Assembly: GCA_022925895.1 (NCBI GenBank) | Contig: JAKSYS010000201.1 | Location: 26,233-90,232, forward strand | From: Fragilaria crotonensis | Lineage: Eukaryota; Bacillariophyta; Fragilariophyceae; Fragilariales; Fragilariaceae | Direction of reading: 5' to 3' | DNA length: 64,000 nucleotides | The notes under the pieces: model-generated | Seen by the model: only the letters and a program-made list of their open reading frames with translations | Told to the model about the DNA's origin: nothing | Database searches by the model: none | Position numbers and translations under genes: made by a program | Part shown: in pieces, positions 38,885 through 50,565 of the stretch | Layout: every line of letters starts with the position of its first letter | Position numbering within the stretch: the stretch's first letter is position 1

Positions 38885-41810
38885 TCAGTACATGTCAGCA
38901 CGGTCCGAGGAAATTAGACGGCGGTGCTTCTGGTCCTTGGCATCGTCGTTCAAACTCATGTTGCCGAAGCTCTTCATAAAATGCATTTCTTGCTCAAACT
39001 CGAAAAGCTCATTCTTCTCCTCCAGCTGACGAATAAAGTTCACATCTGCTTCCAAAATTTCTTTGTCTTCGTGCACCAAAATAACGCTGCCAATGCATGT
39101 GAACAGATCGACCGTGTAGTCCACCTTGCTTCCAACCTTAACACCAGACTCCAAGTACACGAACGATTGAAGCTCCTGGATCTTATCAAAACCTGGTGTG
39201 GCCTTGACCGTGCCTCTACCATAACTCACCAGAATAACTTCTTGACCGGACGCCTTGAAGGGACTTGGTGGTTTGTCGGGCAGGTCAAAAAATGACTTCT
39301 TTTCCAAGTACGCATCCACTGTGGCTTCCACCTGTGAGTACCCACCGGTGAGGGCACGGCACAAGGGGCGCCAGTTGCCGTCGCCCCCATGCGCGCGGCA
39401 ATTCATTTCCACCAAGCAGGGGCCGTCGGGTGTCATCATGACTTCGCCGTGCGATGGACCATTCAGGACGCCCAAGGCGTCCAAAACGCCGCGGACGTAG
39501 GGGATGACAATGCGGGCTTCGGGGGAATTGGGATCGACGGGGACACAACCAAAGTAGACAAACTGAGCGCCATTGACGGGGCGCTTGTCGTAGACAAACA
39601 CCATGGCTGTTTTGTGAATACCATCGCGCGAGACATGGTCAACCACGTATTCCTTGCCGCGAAGGAACTCCTGGCACAAGACGGAAGGGCACGCTCCACC
39701 GTTTACCATCTGAGATCTCATCAAGACCTCAAAGTGATCCTTGGCTTCCTCAAAATTGTGGCACAATTTGACGCCGTCTGATCCAGCCGACTCGTTTGGC
39801 TTAAGAACAACAGGATACGGCTCGGTGCGAAGGAAGGCTTCGACATCTTCGAATTTGTCGGATCCAGCTTGACGGACAGACCGGTATCCGGCAGCCTTGA
39901 TGAGTTCTTGTTGAACCTTCTTGTCCCGGCGGTTGGGAATGTCGGTCCCATTTGATCGGACCTTCATCTTTTCGGACAGGGCATCCGCTAAATCAACGCC
40001 TGCTTCGCCGCCAGCCAAACTGCAACGACCCTTTTCGTGCCTGCAGCGGCAAGGATGAGTTTCTCAGTGGCATCCAATCCGGCTGGATCTTCGTCTAATT
40101 CAGCGTCGTACGTCAATCCTTCGCAACTTAGCGGCACATGCAACTTCATTTCCGGCGCAAATCCAACCGTCCATAGCGCCAAGATGGAGTATCCTCGTTT
40201 CTTAATTTCTTGTGCCACGCAGCATCCTGTCGAATAGGGATCCACCAAGACGATGATTTCCTTGCTGGCGTCGGTCGTGGTCATGGTACGACGCATGCCC
40301 ATGGTCATGCCACCTCCGCGAAGCTCGGGACGATCGTTGGAGAAGTGGCGCACCAGATTGGGGCCGTATGTGTCTTGTCCGGGGCGCTTGAGGTTGGCAA
40401 GCTTGGTCTCGTACTTGAAGAAGCCGTTGATTTTCTCCACGTGACGAATAAATTCAATGTCCTTTTGAATGACAGCGGCATCGGGATGCATGAGAATGAT
40501 GGATCCAATGCAGGTGACCAGATCGACAGTGTATTCAACTTCGCTGCCTTTTGAGATGCCACTTTCAAGCACGAGGAAGGACGGAAGGTGCTTAACAACT
40601 TCAAATCCCGGTGTCGACTCGACAATTCCCTTCGAGTTCGAGACGAGAATGACTTCTTGACCCGAAGCTTTGAATGGGCTGGGAGGCTTGTCGGGCAACT
40701 TGTTGAAATACTCTGGTTCTAAATAGGCATCAACAGTGGCTTCGACCTGCGAGTACCCTCCCGTCAGAGCTTTGCAGAGTGGTCGCCAGTTTCCCTGTAA
40801 CAAAAACGAAATGATTTTGTCAGTGCATGTCGCAAAACTAGTATTAGAGCACAAGATCCCATCAGAAAATTACGTACATCACCTCCACGGGCCCGACAAT
40901 TCATCTCCACCAGACATGGTCCATCAGGTGTCATCATGACCTCCCCGTGGGACGGTCCATTTCTTATTCCGAGCGCATCGAGGACGCCTCTGACGTACGG
41001 GATCAGAATCTTGGCTTCCGGAGATTGCAAATCGACCGGGAGGCATCCAAAGTAGACAAAGGCACTTCCGTTGGCGGGACGCTTGTCGTAGACCCACACC
41101 ATCATGGTTTTGTGGACGCCATCGCGCGAAACGTGATCGACGACGTATTCCTTGCCGCGTAGGAATTCTTGGCACAAGACGGCTGGGCAGTCGCCGCCGT
41201 TGACCATTTGAGATTCCATGAGTACATGAAAGTGGTCCTTGGCTTCTTGGTAGGAATGGCACAACTTCACCCCATCGCTGCCGGCCGATTCCGTAGGCTT
41301 CAAGACAATCGGGAATTCTTCAGTTTTCAAAAAGGCCTCAATGGATTCATCAAACTTGTCGGATCCTGCTTGGCGGACCGAACGGAGTCCGGCGGCCTTG
41401 ATCAATTCTTGTTGCAATTTCTTATCGCGTCGATTGGGAATGTCAGTGCCGTTGGTGCGCAATCCGAGAGCTTCGCTGAGGGCATCTGCATAGTCGACTC
41501 CGGCTTCTCCACCGGCGAAACATGCCACGATGGGATGAGTTCCGGCCTTTGCTTGAATCAATTCAATGGTCCCCGGTAAGTCGTTTCGAAGCTCTGTCAC
41601 TTCAAAGAGATACTGAATGCCAGCAACGGAGCTGGGGACGTGAGTCTTCATGGTTTCGGAAAAGCCAGCCGTCCAAACGGCACCGACAAAGTAACCACGA
41701 CGCATAATCTCCTGGGCAATGATGCATCCTGTACTGTAAGGCGTTACAATCAAAACAGTGCCTTTGGTTTTACTGCTGGCGGGGAGCGGTTTGTGAGCGT
41801 CGGGTGCCAT
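38885..41810 (-). CDS. Tandem two-unit ATP-grasp ligase, one intron, one frameshift
   Basis: Start ATG 41810. Intron 40795-40877 (83 nt, GTACGT...TTACAG, phase 0) joins CRARGGD to GNWRPLCKALTGGYSQ. The first unit has STGCIIAQEIMRRGY, IPNRRDKKLQQELIKAAGLRSVRQ, an ATP-binding loop (KPTESAGSDGVKLC), EFLRGKEYVVDHVSRDG and a metal-binding VEMNCRARGGDGNW. A second unit repeats all of these (STGCCVAQEIKKRGY, KPNESAGSDGVKLC, VEMNCRAHGGDGNW). Between them the frame shifts near 40017: one T appears lost in gttttgg, as VVAV should run on to LAGGEAGVD. With this base the protein is 947 residues. ATP-grasp enzymes join a carboxylate to an amine or thiol through an acyl phosphate; peptide or amino-acid ligase activity is plausible but the substrates are unknown. 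Confidence 0.85.
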
Positions 41811-44064
41811 TGTAATACAATACTTTCAAGTAGACAATTGCAATGGAGCTGTGAATGAGGTCAGAGTTGCAATCTGATATGTATGCCAGATACGCAACAG
41901 CCGCAATTTCGATTCAGAAGAAAAAATGTCTACAAGAAGTGGATCGTTCGCTTGCTTGTCCTTTTACTGGAGGGCGATATTCGTCGACTGCTCGGTGGCC
42001 AACACTACTACACCAGTTCTACGAAGCATATGTATGCATACAAGTACAAGCATACCAAGCACGAGGAATGAGATCTTTCCTGAATTTTCAGGCCAACGGA
42101 TGAATGCCAGACACAATGTCACAGAGTATGTCTCACCGTCGTTATTTATTCAGACGCGTACGTCTATGTACATCACATAAGCATTTGAGTGAAGTCTCAG
42201 CATGCAGCAGCAGCGTGCAGCAAGCAGCATAGACAGCGAGTCATCTTCCCATCCCTCAGTGTCCGTCAGAATTCATCACTGTGGGCTGCTGGTTTGATGT
42301 GCGGGGTATGTCATAGCCTAGCACAAGTACTGCCCGTACATCGGACATGACGACATGACGTATGCATAGAAAAACCCGCAAGTTCACGATATTCAGTATT
42401 CAGACTTCAGACATTCGTTCGGTCGTCTCAGTAGCGAGCTTTGTTTACTCGTACTTTCTTTTTTTAAGTTTTAAAGTGCAGTTTCGGCATTACACAATTG
42501 TACACTACTCGGAGTATTCCAGAACTCCGTCTATCGTGCTCGGCTTGCACGTGCTACGGTACAAGTACCTGGTACTCCAGTACTGTGTATGGCAATTGCC
42601 CAATTTGGCCAAAAACCACATTTTCAAGTCTGAGTCAACGACGAGCCAAACCACCGAAAATTATTCTCTCAAAACCTTCAAGAATGTTGTAAATGATCAA
42701 TAAAGGCAGAATTCTAGAATTTAAACCTGCATTTTTACATATCTTTGTCCTGATGGCACTCTACACATCTGGTTGAATCAACAGTAATGTTATGGATAAT
42801 CCCCCTCATGATCTCTCGATTGTCATCACCTGCAGCACTACTTCTTCTGTTGCTGGTGGCTGTCCATGTCATGGTCGTGTATCCATTAGTACTATATTAC
42901 AAAACTACTTGCATGATATAATAGTGACTTCTTGTTCACATAGACTCTTCTTCTAGTAACTGTTCCTGAATACATGTAGAATGGCAACTATTCTCCTGAG
43001 AAACTACATCTCATCAATACATTGAACAGTCTGATGGAAGCAATCACAGTGGAGTTGTCATTGAGGTTGAAATGTATCACAGGCAGCAAGGTGCTAGCAT
43101 GCATGCTGGAATGGTTTAACAACAACACATTTGTTGTATGTGCGACAATAATTGGTTCATCAGAGTGTGTCATATGAAAGAGCATTGTTGTGAGGGGCGG
43201 GATGATGCATAGTAGAGAGCTGAGTGATTGTACAGTCTTTCCTTGTTGAATGAGAAGGATTAGCTTGGCTACCCAGCATCATGCACCTCTGCTAATTGTT
43301 ACAATTCAGATACTACAAAGTGCCTTGTTTACAACTTCACCACAAAAACACAAATGAGGCTGACAGCTCAAGTGGTGGGATCATAATACTTTGAGAGCAT
43401 TGTTTAGAAAAACACTTGGAACATACTCGTACAGTGTTCGATTTTCACTCCGCGTTAGAATTCAACTCTACTGTTACCTGTTGTACAGTCCTTCGAGGGA
43501 TCGATGTCGACGGACGGACGCATGGCACCTTCGAGGATGAATCTGGGGACTTCCCCTCTACGAATCTAACTGAATCTCGGTCGCAAGTCTTGAAAAAGTC
43601 TACGACTACCGTTTGTAGACCGTTGTCAACATGTGCAGTCCTTTAATGCAAAACAGGGAAATTCCATTTCCGAACAGTGTCTAGCAGATTACGGTCGTAC
43701 TGGTGGGAGCATTTTAGGAAGCGAAGGATGTCATCAACGTCTTGTCAGAGGATGACATGGAATCTGCAAGTGCATCACATTCCGAGTTGAAAAGTGTCTA
43801 TTTTTCAGTTGTATTTGTATGCCTGTCCATGACCAACCAGATCTTGCGGATTTTTTCTTTGGTTGGCGTCAAGGATGGATACCGCGTCATGGATGCGTGG
43901 ATGGAGTATGCACGTGATAAATGACTGAGCATCATATCCATCAGCAATCAGCAATCAGCAATCACAACCACCAACGCCAACCAACATTTCACTGTTGCAC
44001 GCACTAGGCCGAGAAGCCCGTCGATACGCAGTCACATACTTATAGAGGCATCGATACTGATACA
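41811..44064. other. Intergenic, 2.25 kb, no gene recognised
   Basis: The longest gene-free stretch. Frames of 60-113 codons (42362-42703, 43416-43646 and others) show no domain or conserved segment. Composition is AT-rich at 42600-43400. A CAGCAAT triplet repeat lies near 43943-43964 in the presumed 5' UTR of the next gene. Confidence 0.45.
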
Positions 44065-45438
44065 ATGACTTCATCTGGCGGAACCGCAACCACGAAGAAA
44101 TGCGGCCTATTGGAGATGCTCATCTTTTTGGCTGCAATTGTAACTGGAACGGCATGTTCTATTTGCTCCAAGACGATGATGAGTTTGACAGGAATTGGCT
44201 TGGAAGGAGATGTGGAATCCTTTTCAAAGCCCATCTTTCAAACATTTGGAATGTTTGTCGGCATGACTTTTGGTTTGGTCATGCACGCCTTTGTTGTTTG
44301 GTTCCGCATCCCATTTCCTGGATACACCCACATCACGCCACCACCCCAAAAAGTAAGTCTGTCGGGATACCCAAACGAACAAGATTCCTTGATTCGAATG
44401 GCTCCTCCGATACCGGCCGCGGAAGAAGCTGAAGTTCTTCCCGTTTGGATGTACTTCTTTCTTGCCGTTCCCAGTGTCTTCGACTTGGGTGCGACCGTCC
44501 TTTGCATGATGGGACTCCGATACCTCGATGTTAGCATCTATCAGTTGCTTCGCGGAAGTGGCATTATCTTTGTCGCACTCATGAAGCATCATGTCATCAA
44601 AGATCGTTTATATACCTTTCAATGGCTCGGTGTGGGATGGAATGTCGTTTCGGTATTCATGGTCGGCATGACAGCAGTTCTGGCATCCTCCCAGAAAGCT
44701 GCTATTGTAGACGATGGGGATGGCAGTCTCGCATTGCTTGGAATCATGCTGGTCCTCTGTGGTGCATTCGTCCAAGCCCTGCAATTCGTCTTTGAAGAAA
44801 AGGTCATGACCATGGATATCCCATCGCCTCCCTTGCTCCTCATTGGGATGGAGGGACTGTGGGGAACTGTCTTGTGCTTGACAATTGTCTATCCCATGGC
44901 CTACTTCATCCCGGGTTCAGATCACGGCTCCTACGAACATTTTGGCAATACGTGGCACATGATTGTCCACACACCCGCCATTCAGTACATGTTCATGGTC
45001 TACTTTGTTGCCATTTTCGGCTACAATATCTTTGCTGTCCTAGTCACCTTCCTCTTGAACAGCATCTGGCACGCCATTTTGGATAATTTCCGTCCCATCA
45101 CCGTCTGGCTCACCGACATGGTCATCTTTTACGTCATTGATCGATCCTTTGGAGAACCCTGGACCAAATGGTCCTACTTGCAGCTCGCCGGCATGATTGT
45201 TCTCTTGTACGGAACTGCAGTCTACAATGCCCCCCACGCGGGCAGTATTCTGCTCAAGGGAGAATGGTTCTCCTTGGGTGTGGATTGTTCTCATGATTAT
45301 GAAGAAATTGAAGAGGCCATTCGTGAAGCCGAACTCGATGCGGCGTGGGAGGATCGCAAGATTGCCAAAAAGAGGACCAATTCGTCCTTTATTGGTGGAC
45401 GGTCACCATTTTTGGGGCCGGCAAACAATAAATTTTAG
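44065..45438 (+). CDS. SLC35F6-like drug/metabolite transporter
   Basis: 457 residues from ATG 44065, one exon. About ten helices are visible. The segment PSVFDLGATVLCMMGLRYLDVSIYQLLRGSGIIFVALM matches the most conserved part of SLC35F6 (a D-x-x-x-T...QMLRG-like core). LQFVFEEKVM, MEGLWGTVLCLTIVYPMAYFIPG and the ILDNFRPITVWLTDMVIFY helix are also as expected. The C-terminus is a cytosolic charged tail (EEIEEAIREAELDAAWEDRK). The animal homologue sits in lysosome and mitochondrial membranes; the substrate is unknown. No plastid targeting signal is seen. Confidence 0.88.
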   Translation: MTSSGGTATTKKCGLLEMLIFLAAIVTGTACSICSKTMMSLTGIGLEGDVESFSKPIFQTFGMFVGMTFGLVMHAFVVWFRIPFPGYTHITPPPQKVSLSGYPNEQDSLIRMAPPIPAAEEAEVLPVWMYFFLAVPSVFDLGATVLCMMGLRYLDVSIYQLLRGSGIIFVALMKHHVIKDRLYTFQWLGVGWNVVSVFMVGMTAVLASSQKAAIVDDGDGSLALLGIMLVLCGAFVQALQFVFEEKVMTMDIPSPPLLLIGMEGLWGTVLCLTIVYPMAYFIPGSDHGSYEHFGNTWHMIVHTPAIQYMFMVYFVAIFGYNIFAVLVTFLLNSIWHAILDNFRPITVWLTDMVIFYVIDRSFGEPWTKWSYLQLAGMIVLLYGTAVYNAPHAGSILLKGEWFSLGVDCSHDYEEIEEAIREAELDAAWEDRKIAKKRTNSSFIGGRSPFLGPANNKF

Positions 45439-45660
45439 AGTGGGCGAACTAACGAGCGAGCAATAGTCATTTGCAATCTGAGGGGGATTCAATGACATGG
45501 ATAGACATGATGCATGAGTCGGAGAGATTGGAGTTTCGGAACAGTTTTGAACTGTTTCAAGGAGAGGGCCAATTTTCATTTGGAGGAGAGTCAAAGGAGT
45601 AACACGATAGACGAGGCTAACATACTCAACGATACTTTCATTTGTCTCATGTTTCCATTA

Positions 45661-46431
45661 CTATTTCGTGACAAGAGCGTTTGCCGCGGTAATGCTGCAT
45701 TCTTTGCACCAAGGACATTGTTCTGCAGTTCCGTTTTCGTGACACACACAACAGCATCCCAAATCCTCGGCCGGTGTCCATCCAGCTCCTGACACGTCCT
45801 CCTCCGTCTCAACCAGTGTATCACTAGTCGACTCGTTAGCACCACTGCAATCGGAAATCTTCTTTCGTGATGTTGACACCAGTGCTGGTTGCTTGGATTT
45901 GATCGTGCCGTTGGACTTGGCATCCAGAATGTACGTTTCTCGAAATTCCAAACACTTGTTCTGTGCCTTGCAATCAAACAACCACTTGACATGGACTAGT
46001 GGAATACCATGTCGTATTGCTTTTCGGACCCGTTGCGTGGCTGGTTCTCGCAGCGCGGATGGTGTGCACAGGAGTAACGTCAACTTCTTATGGACTTGTC
46101 CCGACACTCGTGCACCCAAAGTCATGCTCAATATCTGTACAGACTTGTAACTCCAGATCTGATCCGTGTGGTCGTCCGTATCACTACTAGCGCCGCCACT
46201 GTCATTCTCTTCCTTTGTACTCTTCACGTCCATCGTGGAAATGGCCAACGTAATGCCCTTCAAGGGGAGTGTCGCACTGGCGTTGGTCGGCGTTGATATC
46301 CGAGTCCTGCTGGGATTCGTACCATCATCATCGTGAGAATCCTCCGGAGAAGTTATTTTACTGCGCTGGCGCTTTCTTTTCTTGGTGCTGTTGGTCGCAG
46401 CTGATGCAGAGTCCTTCGCCGTAGAGGACAT
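45661..46431 (-). CDS. BRCT-domain protein with C-terminal Cys cluster
   Basis: 256 residues from ATG 46431; upstream extension to 46542 is not conserved-looking. A Lys/Arg-rich region (KKRKRQRSK) is a likely nuclear signal. The middle part reads as one BRCT repeat: LKGITLAIST, then YKSVQILSMTLGARVSGQVHKKLTLLLCTP, then a final VRKAIRHGIPLVHVKWLFDCKAQNKCLEF, with the invariant Trp of the last helix. The C-terminus holds eight Cys and one His in CCCVCHENG and CPWCKEC, spaced like a small zinc knuckle or RING-like fragment. BRCT domains bind phosphopeptides or DNA ends, so a DNA-damage or chromatin role is likely. The precise orthologue is not known to me. Confidence 0.72.
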   Translation of the reverse strand: MSSTAKDSASAATNSTKKRKRQRSKITSPEDSHDDDGTNPSRTRISTPTNASATLPLKGITLAISTMDVKSTKEENDSGGASSDTDDHTDQIWSYKSVQILSMTLGARVSGQVHKKLTLLLCTPSALREPATQRVRKAIRHGIPLVHVKWLFDCKAQNKCLEFRETYILDAKSNGTIKSKQPALVSTSRKKISDCSGANESTSDTLVETEEDVSGAGWTPAEDLGCCCVCHENGTAEQCPWCKECSITAANALVTK

Positions 46432-46971
46432 GGTCAAGTTGAAAGAGTTGATTGATGGCGTTGGATGTTTGACAACTACTGTATACACGAGTACTGTTGT
46501 ATGGAGAAGTGTTGTAGTGTTGTAGTACGGGATACGGGACAAGGGACGACGGCCTAACCCCTAATCTAATATCTAAATCCGACAACTCGCGTCTCGCTCC
46601 TGCTCGCTGCTCGAGTACATACCTGCATACTGAGTACTGAGTACTGAGTAGCGTACTGTAGTGCCTTGTACATTAGTACGTACTTTGCACAGTACCAGTA
46701 AAATATGACGGTACAGTACACGACGTAGGGTAAGGCAATCGATCTGACGGCTTCTCTATGCATATATGTACAAATATGTCATCGCGATGAATTTCACCAC
46801 AGATGCCAGTGCCTACGCTACCTGGTACTACTTGTACCGTAGAGGTGAGTGGAACGGGGAATAGAACCAACAACTTAACACATTTGAAAATCACAAGGTG
46901 CAATCAAGAAGAAATAAAATAGAGTGCTCCGTCGATGATATTTGGCAATCCTAAAAGGTATTGGCATAAGC
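46432..46971. other. Divergent promoter region, BRCT gene and repeat protein
   Basis: Genes point away from each other on either side. GTAC words and TACTGAGTACTGAGTACTGAG repeats occupy 46600-46700. No other gene seen. Confidence 0.45.
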
Positions 46972-48618
46972 ATGTATAGTACGATGAGGTCGACCACCAT
47001 CATCAGGAGATTCGCCACAGGGAAGTGTTCACTGACAGAAACAGCAACAGCGGCAACATTTTCTTCCAAGTCAGTTTGCATTCCGTCGGTTCGAACCTTT
47101 GCTTCTGAGCATCGGTGCTGCTTTCGCGGATGTGGACTGTTGAAATCGTCTGCACCAGTAAGACTGGTTCGATTGCGAACTACAGAGTGTACAGCATCCC
47201 GTCGCTTTTATGCCGCCTCGATACTCCAAGGTCAGAAACGTAATGAACGTGTGGCAAGCCCAAACCAGAGTGCGAGATCACTGGCAATGTCATTCAACAA
47301 CAAGATCGCTGAACTTGGAAAAGATGGCCAGTGGAGAGAAATCTTGAATTTGTATCAGGAGCATAAGAAGGACTTTGCTTCTAGCAACCACGCAACTGTC
47401 ATGTCTCAGCTGGCTCGCATCCCACAAATGCGAAAAGATGATCCACTGTTCAAAGGCTTTCTAGCTGACACGAATGCAAAGATTCATGTTTTTGGAATCG
47501 CATGGATGGAAGAGGCTCGTGTGTTTGCGACCATCGTCCATGCATTCGCGAAGATGAAGCTGCTGCCTCAACGCAATTTAATTACTAGGCAAATTACGGC
47601 ATTCTTGGGGGACAGAGAAAATGTGGAATGGTTGTTTGAAACGGCAAACCCACAAGAAATAGCAAATTGCATATGGGCGTATGGTAAACTGGGAGTCGAG
47701 TCGCCGACTTTGTTTAAATTGCTCGACCAACACTCTGAATGGTTATTCGAGAACGGGACGCCACAGGGCATCGCAAACTGTGTATGGGCATGTGGTTCAC
47801 TTGGGATCACGTCTCCGAATCTCTTTGCATTGCTTGACCAACGCGCTGAATGGTTAATTGAAAATGGGTCGTCACAGTGCATCACAAACTGTCTGTGGGC
47901 ATGTGGTTCACTTGGGATCATGTCTCCTAATCTGTTTAAGTTGTTCGACCAACGCGTTGAATGGATAATCGAAAATGGGACGCCACAGTGTATCGCAAAC
48001 TGTGCATGGGCGTGTGGTTCATTAGGAATCGAGTCTCCTAATCTGTTTAAAGTACTCGACCAACGAGCTGAATGGTTGCTTTTGTATGGCAAGCCACAGG
48101 AAATTGCTAACGGTGTATGGGCATGTGGCAAGCTTGGAATCAAGTCTCCGAATCTGTTTCAATTGCTTGACAAACGCGCTGCATGTTTAGCTGAGAATTG
48201 GACTTCCCAAGGCATCGCGAACTGGGTATGGGCGTGCGGCAAACTTGGAATCAAGTCTCCGAATCTGTTTGAATTTCTCGACCGACGCGCTGAATGGTTA
48301 ATTCAAAATGGCAACGTACGGGAAATGGCGAACTGTGTATGGGCGTGTGGTAAACTTGGAATAAAGTCTCCGAATTTGTTCAAATTGCTCGACCGACACG
48401 CTGAATCTTTGCTCGAAAACTGCAAGTCAGGGGAAATTGCGAAATGTGTATGGGCCTGTGCTACTCTTGGCATTAAGTCTCCGAATGTGTTTAAAGTGCT
48501 CGTCCAACGAGCTGAATGGTTGATTGAAACTGGAAGTCCACAGGAAATTGCAACCTGTGTACGTGCATGTCGCAGGCTTGGAATCGAGTTTCCGAATGTG
48601 GTTAGATCGATTGGCTAA
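46972..48618 (+). CDS. Organelle protein with 37-residue helical repeats (OPR-like)
   Basis: 548 residues from ATG 46972 (46984 is a second candidate; the frame begins at TTG 46942). The N-terminus is rich in Arg, Ser and Thr with almost no acids (MRSTTIIRRFATGKCS...), as in a mitochondrial or plastid presequence. From about residue 215, nine repeats of 37 residues follow, consensus Q-x-IANCVWACG-K/S-LGI-x-SPNLF-x-LLD-x-RAEWLIENG. Each is 111 bp and copies 2-7 are very alike in DNA. Repeats of this kind (octotricopeptide and related) bind organelle RNA and govern its processing or translation; they usually precede a RAP domain, not seen here. The frame ends at TAA 48616-48618, inside what would be the next repeat. 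Confidence 0.78.
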   Translation: MYSTMRSTTIIRRFATGKCSLTETATAATFSSKSVCIPSVRTFASEHRCCFRGCGLLKSSAPVRLVRLRTTECTASRRFYAASILQGQKRNERVASPNQSARSLAMSFNNKIAELGKDGQWREILNLYQEHKKDFASSNHATVMSQLARIPQMRKDDPLFKGFLADTNAKIHVFGIAWMEEARVFATIVHAFAKMKLLPQRNLITRQITAFLGDRENVEWLFETANPQEIANCIWAYGKLGVESPTLFKLLDQHSEWLFENGTPQGIANCVWACGSLGITSPNLFALLDQRAEWLIENGSSQCITNCLWACGSLGIMSPNLFKLFDQRVEWIIENGTPQCIANCAWACGSLGIESPNLFKVLDQRAEWLLLYGKPQEIANGVWACGKLGIKSPNLFQLLDKRAACLAENWTSQGIANWVWACGKLGIKSPNLFEFLDRRAEWLIQNGNVREMANCVWACGKLGIKSPNLFKLLDRHAESLLENCKSGEIAKCVWACATLGIKSPNVFKVLVQRAEWLIETGSPQEIATCVRACRRLGIEFPNVVRSIG

Positions 48619-48735
48619 TGCGCTGAATGGTTGGTGGAAAATGGAAATCCACGAGAAATAACCAACTTTCGTACTATACGGGCGTGTAGTGGATTTGGAA
48701 TCGACTCTCCAACTCTTGGTGAATTTGAGAACTGA
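48619..48735 (+). pseudogene. Tenth repeat relic after the stop codon
   Basis: In the same frame, directly after the TAA, the DNA reads CAEWLVENGNPREIT and FGIDSPTLGEFEN, a decayed repeat unit, up to TGA 48733-48735. So the protein was once longer by at least one repeat, or the stop is an error or is read through. Confidence 0.75.
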
Positions 48736-49343
48736 TAAGATGGAGCAACCAAAGGCAGGGTGTCACCTTTTTCAACGCCTTGGCTGGACTCATTAGAATT
48801 TGGCTAAAGCACATGAACACCGAGAATCTGCAGAGAGTGGCCGAGGGTGAAGTTGCTCAATAGAAGTATAGACTAGACACTAGACAAGTACCAGTTTGTA
48901 GTGCATTTGGTACTGTAGTTGGCTCGCACCAGCAGTGGAATACTGGAGCACAAGGTACACTGTACTCCAGTACAAGTATGCATACCGTCTTGAGTCTTGA
49001 GGAGGTGAAACATAGTCGGATGACAGGAAACGGGACGAACTCATAACACAGACCGTGTCCTCAATATCTGATCTACGCAAACACGGTATTACTTAGGAAG
49101 TTACGATTTTCAACGGGCGGCGGGATCGCCAGTTACATCCTTCTTGGAACGAGACCCACGTTTCTCAAAATTTCTAATCCACTTCCAAATCTCAGTTTCG
49201 TCACGATCACCACGAATCGATTGTCTTATTTTCATTGTTGATCGTGACATTGCTTTCCTGATCGTCGTTGGCAAAGATCAGAACGAGGTAAACTTGGAAG
49301 GATAGTTCAAACAGCAATAGATACAAGCATCCGCATTTCAGCC
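48736..49343. other. Intergenic, no gene seen
   Basis: GTAC words at 48885-48980. The last 150 bp lie upstream of the ARM-like gene. Confidence 0.4.
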
Positions 49344-50486
49344 ATGGCATCCGTCACCCCCACGTCAATGGTGCAGGAGCAACAAACGCAAAACGATGTT
49401 CCATCACTGTGGACGATCCTGTTGCAACGGTGTGATCCACGAGCTTGCATGGCAGCCTTTGAGGGAGATTTGCCTTTGGACGTTGCAGTCCCTTTGATTC
49501 GATCGAACCTTTTGTTGGAAGCGGAACGGAAGAAGGCTCTTCAACAGTTGTACGATTTGACGGCACCGAAGCGATGGGAACATAGGTGAGTATCGTTTGT
49601 TGGGACGGCAGAAGGCGAGACGAATGGCACGAACGTGATCATGTGTCGATGCACCATGCCCTTGAAAAATTAATCCACAACTTCGAAGCAACTCACACTT
49701 GGACCTCCAATATACAGACTCGAACTTGTTTCCAAGTACGAGATTCTCGACACGCTCGCACAGCTTCTGTGTCAGCGCGAAACTCGTAGAATGGCTCTCC
49801 TCACACTCAACAACCTCAGCATTCCGATGGAAAACAAACGACAATTCATGGAACATTCAGAATTGCTGCAAGCGCTTTACACTAATATCGAGGAACTGTC
49901 CCCTGACACGTATTTGGCATGTCTGTGTTTACGCAACCTGAGCTGCCTGGAAGACAAATCCTATGAGCGATTCCTGTCGTTCCGAAAGGCAGACAACGGG
50001 AAAGATTTGCTGACTCTATTGGAAACATTGACCGTCACATTCGCCCCACATCTGTTGAGTCGCACTGCTACAAGAATATTTTTGCACTCCTCGGAAGGCC
50101 ATGCGCTGAAATGGTCATGTGGGATTCTCCAGCAACTCTCGAAGACGCATGCACCAGATGTAGCACGCCATGGAAAGTGTATTTTGGTGATCTTGGAACT
50201 TCTGCAACACCTGTCTCAGCATTTACCGTTGCATCACTGGACACTGAATGACTCTCTGGGCGACTCTTGTCTCAGCGTCATCTTCAATTTGGCACTGGCG
50301 GACACACCGCTGTTACGCCGGCTGTCGACAGAGCGCTACTTGACTCACTTGGTTGGAAAAGGTGGGATCCACGCGACACGAGCATCGTGGATTCAATGCT
50401 GGTTGTTGGAGGTTGGTTCGGATTCAAAGCCGATGACAGCTGAACGCCGGAGTGTTCTCAACCGAATGAGACAGGAGGATATTTAG
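49344..50486 (+). CDS. Armadillo-like helical protein, unknown function
   Basis: CDS is join(49344..49585, 49718..50486), 336 residues. The intron (132 nt) has GTGAGT...TACAG ends, phase 2; splicing gives WEHR-LELVSKYEILDTLAQLLCQRETRRMALLTLNNLSI. The whole protein is alpha-helical with stacked Leu-rich pairs (LAQLLCQRETRRMALLTLNNLS, YLACLCLRNLSCLED, CLSVIFNLALADTPLLRRLS) typical of ARM/HEAT folds. No catalytic motif is present. I do not recognise a named family. A scaffold role is a guess from the fold. Confidence 0.72.
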
Positions 50487-50565
50487 ATAGAGAGATTATA
50501 ATGGTTGAGGCATCATGTTAGCTAGAGTAAATTGTGGAGTTGAACAGCTCAGGAGATCTTCCTCA

